Of a stretch of DNA of 64,000 nucleotides, positions 46,700-53,751 are shown piece by piece. The notes beneath the pieces were generated by a model that was not told where the DNA came from, ran no database searches, and worked only from the letters and a program-made list of their open reading frames with translations. Positions within the stretch are counted from its first letter, which is position 1, and the number at the start of each line of letters is the position of its first letter. Origin of the DNA: Sabulibacter ruber (GTDB lineage Bacteria; Bacteroidota; Bacteroidia; Cytophagales; Hymenobacteraceae); NCBI RefSeq assembly GCF_017355955.1, contig NZ_JAFFID010000004.1:247390-311389 (forward strand), read 5' to 3'. Position numbers and translations under genes: made by a program.

Positions 46700-46768
46700 G
46701 CCCAACACTGTATAAAAATCATGCTTCGGCCGACGGCCTCGCACGTTTTTTATACGAGACCGTTGGGT
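46700..46768 (+). repeat. attC-like site 1
   Basis: The site begins GCCCAAC (RYYYAAC-type) and ends GTTGGGT (GTTRRRY-type). Between them CTGTATAAAAA and TTTTTTATACGAG form a stem, and the central part reads CATGCTTCGGCCGACGGCC. Length is 69 bases. It separates cassettes 1 and 2. Confidence 0.65.
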
Positions 46769-46797
46769 GTAATTAATATAAATTTAGAATTGCCTTC

Positions 46798-47214
46798 ATG
46801 AGCTCTAAAAACTCAATCCTATTATTATTTTGTACAGCGTTATTTGGATGCTCTAATTCGCAGGATTGTAAATGCCTTGGCAATAATGAAGTATTGATAC
46901 AGGAGTTAAAATCGACTGCGAATATAATTAAACTTACGAAAGTAGAACAAGGAGCTTTTGGGAGTACTATAAATTTAAAAGTATGCGATTCTTCTAACAT
47001 ATTAATAGAACAAATTGGATTAAGAGGCGAGGATTATTTGCCGACAGTTGATAGTATTACTGGTAAAAAAATATTTATACATTATTCATTTCCAGAAAAC
47101 TGCAATTCAGGTCCAACAGAAAAAGGTTTAAAGTTTGAAAGTGTAGTTTTGGGTGAGGCATTACTTGATAGTAGTTCTCTGAAGTTCAGCTATACCTTTA
47201 TGAATAAAAAATAA
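46798..47214 (+). CDS. Putative lipoprotein of unknown function (cassette 2)
   Basis: A 138-residue protein with a short lipoprotein signal (SSKNSILLLFCTALFGCSNS, Cys 18 in LFGC). The mature part has four more Cys (DCKCLG, VCDSS and ENCNSG) and an immunoglobulin-like or DUF-type beta pattern. No family recognised. It is AT-rich and lies between attC-like sites 1 and 2. Its last 17 bases overlap antisense with the read-through end of the neighbouring transposase frame. Confidence 0.75.
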   Translation: MSSKNSILLLFCTALFGCSNSQDCKCLGNNEVLIQELKSTANIIKLTKVEQGAFGSTINLKVCDSSNILIEQIGLRGEDYLPTVDSITGKKIFIHYSFPENCNSGPTEKGLKFESVVLGEALLDSSSLKFSYTFMNKK

Positions 47215-48820
47215 CTCCATCCAACACTGGTAGCTGTTGCACAACTCTTGAGTAAAGTAGCGTTTCTTTACTTGCCTCCGTTCGTTTCTTGATTTCTCCT
47301 CGATCCTCAAGGCCAAAGAAGCCTGAAGAAGCGGCTGCAGAGGGCCCGGGCAGGGCCATGACCGCTGATTGCCTTGTTTTTGGGGTGAAGCGCAGCAGTT
47401 TCCTCAGGTTATAGGCCGCCGCGGCCAGCAGCATGCCTTTATGCGCCTGTTTGATGCCCCTAATGTTGATCTTTCTCAAGCCCATGTAGTTGGTGAGCGT
47501 GCCCAGCACCGGCTCCACGGTAGCCTGCCTGAGCCCTTTCATCCTCCTGCCGTAGCGACTTTGTAGCCGGGCGATCGCCCGCTCGTACTCCTCCCGGTAG
47601 TAGGTGATCTCCACCTTCCTCTCGTGGCTCTTGCCAATACAACTCCCCCTCAAGGGGCAGCCCCTGCAGTCCCTGCGGGTGGTGAAGTAAACCTTCTTCC
47701 TGATGTTGTTCTTGGGCTCCACCTTCACCTTCCGGAAAGTGGCCCTCTTGCCCTGCGGGCAAACCCAGCAGTCCTCTTCTTCATTATAGCCAAAGCCCTC
47801 AGGCCCTCCCTTGTAGGTGCCGTGCGGCGGGATGAAGGATGTGATGCCTTCCTGCTCCAGCAGGGCGTAGTTCTCGCCCGAGGAGTAGCCGGCGTCCGCC
47901 AGCAGCGTGTCGCAGCCCAGGCCCATCTGCCGCAGCCTATCGGTGAGCGGGGCAAGCACGGATGGCAGGCACTGGTTGTCCTTCCTGTCGGCCAGGTCGG
48001 CCTGCACATGGGTGATGGTGTGGTGGGCGGTATCCACCGAGAGCTGGGCCAGGTAGCAGAGCTTGCGGGCCTTGCCGGGCTTGACGGCGATGCGCGCGTC
48101 GGGGTCCACGGGGGAGTAGTGGGTCTTGTTGGAGGTGTATTTGCTGCCTTTATTATGGGCTCCCGGCCGCAGGTCCTGCTGTAGGCTCCAGTTGCGGTGG
48201 CGGGCCTTTATCCCCTGCAGCTCGTCATGGCTGGCGGTGATGGTCTGCTGCTGAAGAGACGCTTTGTTATGAGTAGTTTTCCGGTCAGCGCGGCTGATGG
48301 CCCTGATCCGCTCCAGATGCGCGTCCAACTCCTGCTGGGGCACCTTCAACTCCAGAGAGTCCATTGAGGCGTTGGCCTTGACCAGGGCCGAGTCCACCAC
48401 CTGGGTGTGGCCCGCTACCATGCCCGCCTCCGCGCACAGGGAGAGCACCCGGGTGAAGACCTCTTCGAACAGATTTGGAGGCAGAAGCTGGCGGGTGCGC
48501 GAGACGGTGGAGTGCCAGGGCAGCGGCTCGTCGAGCTGGTAGCCCAGGAAGTAGAGCAGGTCCAGCCGCAGGCCGCAGTGCTCGATGAGCCTGCGGTCGG
48601 AGACGATGTTCTCCAGGTAGCCCACCAGGCACAGCTTGAAGAAGACCACCGGGTCAATGCTGTGCTGGCCGCAGCGCCCGTAGTAGGGACGGGTGAGACC
48701 GTAGAGGAATGAGAGGTCTAGCCTGTCTTTGAGCCGCCGGTAGAAGTTGTGCTCCGGCACGTGCGCCGAGAGCGAGAAGCGCAGCTCCCGCTCGTCCTCG
48801 AATCTCTTCCTGCCCTGCAT
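47198..48820 (-). CDS. IS1182-family transposase
   Basis: A 540-residue DDE transposase. The N-terminal domain has YGLTRPYYGRCGQHSIDPVV and VGYLENIVSDRRLIEHCGL. The first catalytic Asp is in TQVVDSALVKANAS, the second in DTLLADAGYSSGEN, and the Glu is in the KGLRQATVEPVLGTLTNYMG region. A Cys-rich zinc-binding-like segment CRGCPLRGSC lies between. The gene is GC-rich and differs sharply from the AT-rich flanks. The frame runs about ten codons past the IS left end into flanking DNA before stopping, so the last residues are not native to the IS. Confidence 0.93.
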   Translation of the reverse strand: MQGRKRFEDERELRFSLSAHVPEHNFYRRLKDRLDLSFLYGLTRPYYGRCGQHSIDPVVFFKLCLVGYLENIVSDRRLIEHCGLRLDLLYFLGYQLDEPLPWHSTVSRTRQLLPPNLFEEVFTRVLSLCAEAGMVAGHTQVVDSALVKANASMDSLELKVPQQELDAHLERIRAISRADRKTTHNKASLQQQTITASHDELQGIKARHRNWSLQQDLRPGAHNKGSKYTSNKTHYSPVDPDARIAVKPGKARKLCYLAQLSVDTAHHTITHVQADLADRKDNQCLPSVLAPLTDRLRQMGLGCDTLLADAGYSSGENYALLEQEGITSFIPPHGTYKGGPEGFGYNEEEDCWVCPQGKRATFRKVKVEPKNNIRKKVYFTTRRDCRGCPLRGSCIGKSHERKVEITYYREEYERAIARLQSRYGRRMKGLRQATVEPVLGTLTNYMGLRKINIRGIKQAHKGMLLAAAAYNLRKLLRFTPKTRQSAVMALPGPSAAASSGFFGLEDRGEIKKRTEASKETLLYSRVVQQLPVLDGVIFYS

Positions 48821-48880
48821 AGTCGTCGCTGTTGGTCTTCTGTCTATAAACGACTATCTTCCACCGGTTGTGCAACAAGC
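47230..48880 (-). mobile_element. IS1182-like insertion sequence inside an attC-like site
   Basis: The element is about 1.65 kb. Its ends share an inverted repeat: GCTGTTGCACAAC at 47233 and, on the other strand, GCTTGTTGCACAAC at 48880. The six bases ACACTG occur on both sides (47224-47229 and 48881-48886) as a probable target duplication. Removing the element and one ACACTG joins CCAACACTG to CATAAGC and restores an intact attC-like site that aligns with site 1. Confidence 0.8.
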
Positions 48881-48944
48881 ACACTGCATAAGCGCCATGC
48901 TTCGACCGACGGCCTTGCACGCCTCATGCACGAGGCCGTTAGCC
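48881..48944 (+). repeat. attC-like site 2, interrupted by the IS
   Basis: This is the right part of the site. The left core ATCCAAC is at 47219-47225 on the other side of the IS. It contains TGCATAAGCGCCATGC, the conserved CGACCGACGGCC and a complementary GCCTCATGCA, and ends with GTTAGCC. Confidence 0.6.
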
Positions 48945-48968
48945 AAAAATAAAAATCAATCAACAGCC

Positions 48969-49391
48969 TTGAGCAAGGACATAGCCATATATGAAAACCT
49001 AGTAACCTCTTGGAAAAAAGTAGGCGTCAAGGTAAATCATGGTCTAACGGAGCTTGAAATAAAAGAACTGGAAAACAGACTGAAATTCGAATTTCCTGAC
49101 GACTTTAGGCTATACCTTAAACAAGCAAACGGTCTTGAGGACTTTGAATGGGATATAGAGATGATTTCATTCTGGTCTGCCCAACGAATTGAAAATGAAT
49201 TCCCCGACCAACCAGCTACACTGATTTGCTTTGCCGATTACTTGATAAACTCCCACACTTTTGGATTTAATAGAGAGACAAAGAAAATATATGTTAGCTA
49301 TTGGGGCTTGAACCTCATTGAACCGTTCGCGGATTCATTCACGGAGTTCATTTCCATCTACCTGAATGAAAAGGGAAAGCTGTTGCAGTAA
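48969..49391 (+). CDS. SUKH/SMI1-KNR4-like protein (cassette 3)
   Basis: A protein of about 140 residues with the SUKH-1 pattern: LTELEIKELENRLKFEFPDD and RLYLKQANGLEDF near the N-terminus, then LICFADYLINSHTFGFN and a C-terminal SFTEFISIYL. SUKH proteins are commonly immunity proteins against contact-dependent or polymorphic toxins. No toxin gene is adjacent. I chose the TTG at 48969, 24 bases after the attC-like core. Upstream in-frame ATGs would read through the attC-like site and the IS end. It would be an orphan immunity gene carried in a cassette. Confidence 0.8.
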   Translation: MSKDIAIYENLVTSWKKVGVKVNHGLTELEIKELENRLKFEFPDDFRLYLKQANGLEDFEWDIEMISFWSAQRIENEFPDQPATLICFADYLINSHTFGFNRETKKIYVSYWGLNLIEPFADSFTEFISIYLNEKGKLLQ

Positions 49392-49466
49392 CAGTCAAAA
49401 ATTTAGCCTTTAAGTTGTTTTGGGGTAGCTTTTGTAAAAACAGGCAAAAACAAAAGAATAACTTTG

Positions 49467-49533
49467 GCTTACAAGGTGCATAAGCCATGCTGCGGCCGAC
49501 GGCCTTGCATGTCTCATGCACTAGACGTTGGGC
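49467..49533 (+). repeat. attC-like site 3
   Basis: The right core is GTTGGGC at 49527-49533. The left core is degenerate (GCTTACA). GTGCATAAGCCATGC pairs with GCATGTCTCATGCAC, and the centre reads GCGGCCGACGGCCTTGC, close to sites 1 and 2. Confidence 0.6.
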
Positions 49534-49564
49534 CGCAAGCATTGCCACCAAAAGAAAAGATAAT

Positions 49565-49936
49565 ATGAAATTAGGTGCATTTTCAATTAGTCTGAATGTC
49601 AAAGACCTTGAGGCCTCAAGACAATTCTATGAGAGCTTAGGATTCAACGTCTTTGCCGGCAGTATGAAGCAGAATTATCTTATCATGAAGAATGGAAATG
49701 CGCTTGTGGGGCTATTCCAAGGAATGTTTGAAGGCAATATTCTGACGTTCAATCCGGGGTGGGATGAAGATGCCAATCACATTGAAAAGTTCAATGATGT
49801 GAGAGAGATTCAGCGGCATCTGAAAAGTAAAGGAATCACACTACTGAGCGAGGCCGATGAAGATTCTACCGGACCAGCAAGCTTTATGGTAACGGATCCG
49901 GACGGAAATACAATCTTGATTGACCAGCATCGTTAA
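49565..49936 (+). CDS. VOC family (glyoxalase/bleomycin-resistance fold) protein (cassette 4)
   Basis: The 123-residue protein has the VOC pattern: FSISLNVKDLEASRQFYESL at the N-terminus, NYLIMKNGNALVGLF in the middle and SFMVTDPDGNTILIDQH at the end. Members bind metal and serve as glyoxalases, dioxygenases or drug-binding resistance proteins. The substrate cannot be told. I chose the ATG at 49565, 31 bases after the GTTGGGC core. In-frame ATGs further upstream lie in the attC-like site. Resistance-type VOC genes are frequent integron cargo. Confidence 0.88.
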   Translation: MKLGAFSISLNVKDLEASRQFYESLGFNVFAGSMKQNYLIMKNGNALVGLFQGMFEGNILTFNPGWDEDANHIEKFNDVREIQRHLKSKGITLLSEADEDSTGPASFMVTDPDGNTILIDQHR

Positions 49937-50016
49937 ACAAAAAGTCAAACAATCAATCTGTTCAAACAAGAATTCGTTCAGTCAACATTGTTTAGATAGC
50001 TGCCTTTGCACGACTC

Positions 50017-50080
50017 AAAAAAAACAGCGCAAGTAATAAGCCTCTTGATTTAAGGCTTATTACTTGCGCTGTTTTTTTTT
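50017..50080. terminator. Bidirectional rho-independent terminator
   Basis: AAAACAGCGCAAGTAATAAG and its complement form a stem of about 22 bases around a ten-base loop, with A- and T-runs on the two sides. It ends the minus-strand GH9 gene and closes the cassette region on the plus strand. Confidence 0.9.
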
Positions 50081-50127
50081 GCAGCTTAGAATCAGTATCT
50101 AATTCTAAGCTGCCTAGAACAACCTGC

Positions 50128-52662
50128 TTATTTAATTAGATTCTTAAATGCCGATCCAAAAATCAGATAAGCGGTATTGCCACCAATGGTGCCCTCGTTC
50201 TGGCCCCACAGGAAAGGCCAGTCATCGTAGTTCTCAAAATGGTCAGGTTTTCTGAACAGAATACCAGGGGCAACGTTGCCCGGGATAAAGGAGAAATCAG
50301 CCCGGTTGTTACCGTAGAATACTGCTTTAGGACGGGTTGCGCCCACAGTGGCTACCAATGAATAATTGTGGTACGGATGCGCGCCGAACAGGTAGTTGGT
50401 GGCTTTGAAAGCATGCTGCCCCTCAATGATCTCAGGGAAGTATTTGCTAGCAAAGCAAACGGTGGTCCCAAAGCTCATTACGTCTCCGCTGCCTGCCCAG
50501 TTAGTAAGGCCAATTGGCACTCCGTAAGGATTGTCCTTTTCAAGACCGGCGATGTATTCTTTGTACTTCACCACGTACGGACGGAGCTTTTCTTTATAAG
50601 AGGCATCCAGGTGCGGGATAGCATCCAAGGCTGTTAACAGGTTGCCACTCACGTTACGCTCCAGAGAAGGCCATAGAAGCTCCTGGAATCTATCCAGGTA
50701 TTGCTTTTCGCCGGTGGCGATGTACAACTGAAGGTTGGTGGCCATGTTGGCGGCGTTGCCTCTGCCACTTGTATCCTGCTTCTGATTGGCCAGTAAGGCG
50801 GTGGCTTCTTTCAAGAGTCTTTTTGACTGTGTCAACGCTCTCGCCGAAAGATCATCGTTGTATCCCTTCAAGGCTCGGCTGGCGGCGGCAAACATGGTGG
50901 CGGCTCTGAGGTCCAGTTCGGGCTCGCGGCTGGTAAACGCCCATAAATCATCCTTCACACCACTGGAGCGGCCATCTTTGGCTACTTCGTAAGGGCCAAG
51001 GTTGGGGTTATAAGGAAGGCCGTCTGTCAAGGAGGCGGCGTCACCCAGGTGGTGGTAGTTATCCAGCACGGAGTTGGAGAGCGTCTGGGCCATGTGACCG
51101 ATGATCTCTGCCTGCGCTACCAGGTTCAGGGTGCCATGCTCAATGAACTGCAACACGTCCGGAATTCCATCAGGGCGGTGAAGATCTACGTACCGCTGCT
51201 TTTGGTCAATAAACGTCTGGTCGCGCTGGGGTTTGAAACTCTCCCAGGTTTTGACAAAGTTCTGCACCACGCTGATGTTCGAGCCGGTCTCAATGTCAAA
51301 GTCCCCGGCATCAAAGAAACCGCCTACATTCAGGCCCGGGATCAGATCCAGCGCTTTGTACTTGGTATCGGTAGTGGGCCCTTGGGCATGAAGGTCAAAG
51401 TGATCGGTGTTAGGCGGCGCCTGGCGGTAACCCTCCTTGAACGGCTCGCCGTGCCACACCCGGTACGCCTCGTTCACAAACATGTGGTTCATGTGGATGG
51501 GGATCCATATGTCGCTGGTGGCATCGGTGATTTTGCTGTACACCTGCTCCCCGATCAGGAAATTATTGGTCTTGGTGTCTCCGTACTGAATGTAGTAGAT
51601 ACCAGGCGTCTTCACGGATGAGAAATCGAACTTCACATAGTGGTACTTGAAGTAGTCGCCCCAGGGAGCGATTTTGCCGGTGAATACCTTGGTGGCTTTG
51701 CCATCATCGCCTACTTTAAAAATAGAGGCGCTTTTAGCGGGTTTGTCTTTCTTGTCTAGTTCAATGATAGAGACTTTGGGTTGCGCAGGGAGGTAGCCCA
51801 CCTGAGAGAAGCCGATGTTTGGATCTCTTACCCAACCTTTGATGGCGTTTGGCTCCACGGTCCAGGTCAACACCTTGCCTGTTTTCCCAGTTGGGAGCAA
51901 GCTGCGCACTACAAACCAGCCGTTCTGAGCCAGCATACGGCCATCGAACAGCATCAGATCGGCATCTTGTGAGGTGATCTTCACCATCCGTTCCTGGGCA
52001 TCAGGGGCAAACAAAAAGGTACGGCCGGTCTCCAATGGAAGCGGATCAATGAATTTGCCGGTCCCCCGGTCATCAGAAGTGACGTAGCCTTTGAATTGCT
52101 TCGGTTTCTGGCTGTTAGGCTTGGTAACGGTGTTGCCTACCACATAGCGCGGGAAGAGATTAGGACGCCCATCCACTAAATAGTTCTTGGCCCAGTATTG
52201 CGAGGGTAGGAACTCCAGGTTAAATCCGGCGCTTCCTTCCAGGGCCTTAGGAACGGGTTTATCCAGGTAAACGGCTATCTCCACGCCTTTTCCTTTGGCC
52301 GTCACTACTACTCTAGAATCAAAGTTGTATTCTTTGTAGCGTAACGTGGCCTCTACCGTTTTCGCGGCCCGGTCTACCTTGCGGTTCAGGATGTCTGGAA
52401 CCAGGTCCCACTGCTCCGGCGTGTTGGAGAGCCGTACCGCACCGCCTTGCGCGGTTCTCACGCCGTGGTGAATCAATTCTATCCCGGCGTTCTTCTCATC
52501 GTTGAAGCCTCCGGTAAATAGGTTGTTGTACACCAGCACATTGACGCCTTGCTGCTCAAAGTACTCCCGGTCATTGAGCTTCAGATCCTGGCCCGAAGCA
52601 TACTGGTATGCCCCAAGTAGTAGCATGACTGCTGGTAAAAGTATCCTTCTTTTCATGTTCAT
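50128..52662 (-). CDS. Glycoside hydrolase family 9 protein
   Basis: An 844-residue secreted enzyme with a signal peptide (ILLPAVMLLLGAYQYASGQ). A beta-rich N-terminal region (to about 275) is followed by the CelD_N Ig-like domain (about 280-375, FSQVGYLPAQPKVSIIELD to NNFLIGEQVYSKI) and a GH9 (alpha/alpha)6 catalytic domain. Visible catalytic-type residues are the Asp pair in FFDAGDFDIETG (about 451) and the C-terminal acid in WGQNEGTIGGNTAYL (about 820). LFGAHPYHNYSLVATVG matches the GH9 signature region. GH9 enzymes are mainly endoglucanases, but the N-terminal extension and weak match leave open another beta-glucan or a polymer from the exopolysaccharide. Confidence 0.9.
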   Translation of the reverse strand: MNMKRRILLPAVMLLLGAYQYASGQDLKLNDREYFEQQGVNVLVYNNLFTGGFNDEKNAGIELIHHGVRTAQGGAVRLSNTPEQWDLVPDILNRKVDRAAKTVEATLRYKEYNFDSRVVVTAKGKGVEIAVYLDKPVPKALEGSAGFNLEFLPSQYWAKNYLVDGRPNLFPRYVVGNTVTKPNSQKPKQFKGYVTSDDRGTGKFIDPLPLETGRTFLFAPDAQERMVKITSQDADLMLFDGRMLAQNGWFVVRSLLPTGKTGKVLTWTVEPNAIKGWVRDPNIGFSQVGYLPAQPKVSIIELDKKDKPAKSASIFKVGDDGKATKVFTGKIAPWGDYFKYHYVKFDFSSVKTPGIYYIQYGDTKTNNFLIGEQVYSKITDATSDIWIPIHMNHMFVNEAYRVWHGEPFKEGYRQAPPNTDHFDLHAQGPTTDTKYKALDLIPGLNVGGFFDAGDFDIETGSNISVVQNFVKTWESFKPQRDQTFIDQKQRYVDLHRPDGIPDVLQFIEHGTLNLVAQAEIIGHMAQTLSNSVLDNYHHLGDAASLTDGLPYNPNLGPYEVAKDGRSSGVKDDLWAFTSREPELDLRAATMFAAASRALKGYNDDLSARALTQSKRLLKEATALLANQKQDTSGRGNAANMATNLQLYIATGEKQYLDRFQELLWPSLERNVSGNLLTALDAIPHLDASYKEKLRPYVVKYKEYIAGLEKDNPYGVPIGLTNWAGSGDVMSFGTTVCFASKYFPEIIEGQHAFKATNYLFGAHPYHNYSLVATVGATRPKAVFYGNNRADFSFIPGNVAPGILFRKPDHFENYDDWPFLWGQNEGTIGGNTAYLIFGSAFKNLIK

Positions 52663-52966
52663 TAAATTCGTCTTTTTATATTCAAATAAATAAATGACTG
52701 TTAGTTGGTTTTCTTAATGGAACTGAGCATCATTTGCAAGGTGGCATACAAACCTATCAAAGCGCAATGCTTAATCGTGCCAACGTTGGCATTAAGATAT
52801 TAAATAATCTTCACTGGCAGAAATAATCTTTCATTGCTATCAAATCACCTTCAGAATGCCAGTATTTAAGGCAATTTTATTCATAGATCTGACGGTAATC
52901 ACTATTCCAGAACTTGTCACATAGAATTCACCTTCGCCGGCTTGGAGCAGGAGCGCGCTGGTCATG

Positions 52967-53014
52967 GGCTATTATTCGTCATTGGTGTCGGGAGACCAAT
53001 GACGAATAATAGCC
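52967..53014. repeat. Perfect 20-base inverted repeat of unknown role
   Basis: GGCTATTATTCGTCATTGGT and its exact complement flank an 8-base loop (GTCGGGAG). No T-run follows, so it is not a typical terminator. Confidence 0.6.
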
Positions 53015-53213
53015 GTGGTGAGGAGTGAACTCGGTTAGCTGAAAGCAGGATAAGTTTGGCTAAAATCACGTTTTCTGTTTTGGGCCTGTGTTTATAAAAC
53101 TAGCCTAAAAATAAATAGAGCAACGCTTCTTGTTGGCCTTATCCTTTTGAACACCAACAATAAACAGTTGAGATAGTAAGGGTAGTCCAAGAGGAGACTG
53201 GATTCAACAAAAT

Positions 53214-53239
53214 CTAAAAAGCATTGAAATGCTTTTTAG
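53214..53239. terminator. Small terminator-like hairpin
   Basis: CTAAAAAGCAT pairs with ATGCTTTTTAG around a TGAA loop. There is no confirmed gene on either side within 500 bases, so it may be a remnant. Confidence 0.45.
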
Positions 53240-53603
53240 TCATAGGTGCTAAGTGCAACGGTTAATTAAGCTTAGTAGCCATTGCCACCTAAATCCATAA
53301 ACTCCTTGGCTTTATTGATGTCCTGCCCTTTGGGAACGTTACTGTGTGTTCTGTGTATTTGGATAGGTGCGAACCGAAGCGTATCTACAGGATGTAAAGC
53401 AGCGGGTAAGCAGAAGTAGAAAGGGTATGCGTACGGAGTAAAAGAAAAACGCCTGTAATGCGGAGCAAAACAGGCGTTCATAAAATCTAGTGTGGTCGCG
53501 TAGGGAGAGATGAAAGTTCTTTCCTTAGCACCAAAATACGCTTTAAAGCCTTTTCAGAGGGGTTTTATACAAACCAAGAAGGCAAAGGCCAGCTAGTTCC
53601 AGC

Positions 53604-53641
53604 AGGTAAATGAAGGTAATGTTTTACCTATTGTTTTACCT
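53604..53641. promoter_or_regulatory. Cluster of AGGTAA/TTACCT sites upstream of the integrase
   Basis: Two AGGTAAW words (53604 and 53614) are followed by two TTTACCT words (53623 and 53635), giving a nested inverted arrangement about 110 bases before the integrase ATG. It could be a binding site for the HTH protein or the integrase arm domain. Confidence 0.4.
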
Positions 53642-53751
53642 CTTCAAGTGCCAGGACCAAACAGAAAGCAAATCGATGCTTTCCGGGGTCTTCCAGTGAA
53701 GAGATACGGCAGTAGGGCAATCTAATTTTATAACCTAATCATTTATCAATT

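Larger units (their letters stand above)
45811..49936. mobile_element. Candidate integron gene-cassette array without integrase (CALIN)
   Basis: Four small plus-strand AT-rich genes are each preceded closely by a GTTGGGY- or GTTAGCC-type core (45811, 46762, 48938, 49527). Three of them are separated by imperfect inverted repeats of 65-70 bases that resemble attC sites. Cassette 1 carries a lipoprotein, cassette 2 a second lipoprotein, cassette 3 a SUKH protein and cassette 4 a VOC protein. The attC-like site after cassette 2 is split by an IS. No site was seen after cassette 4. No IntI-type integrase is in the window. Confidence 0.6.
52663..53751. other. Intergenic region between the GH9 gene and the integrase gene
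   Basis: About 1.09 kb without a convincing gene. It contains a strong 20-base hairpin (52967-53014), a smaller terminator-like hairpin (53214-53239) and a cluster of AGGTAA/TTACCT sites (53604-53641) before the integrase. A 69-codon minus-strand frame at 53272-53481 has no recognisable domain. The left end of the integrated element is probably here, but I see no tRNA gene or clear attachment repeat. Confidence 0.5.

Noticed and set aside
47624..48184. Plus-strand ORF of 186 codons inside the IS
   Set aside because: It is antisense to the conserved transposase domain in a GC-rich region, a typical shadow frame.
48747..48968. N-terminal extension of the SUKH frame to an upstream ATG
   Set aside because: The extension reads through the IS end and the attC-like site. 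The TTG at 48969 gives the family-length protein.
49487..49564. N-terminal extension of the VOC frame
   Set aside because: It would translate the attC-like site. The protein domain begins at the ATG at 49565.
53272..53481. Minus-strand ORF of 69 codons before the integrase
   Set aside because: Its aromatic- and Cys-rich composition does not match any known domain. It could be a gene remnant but I cannot support it.
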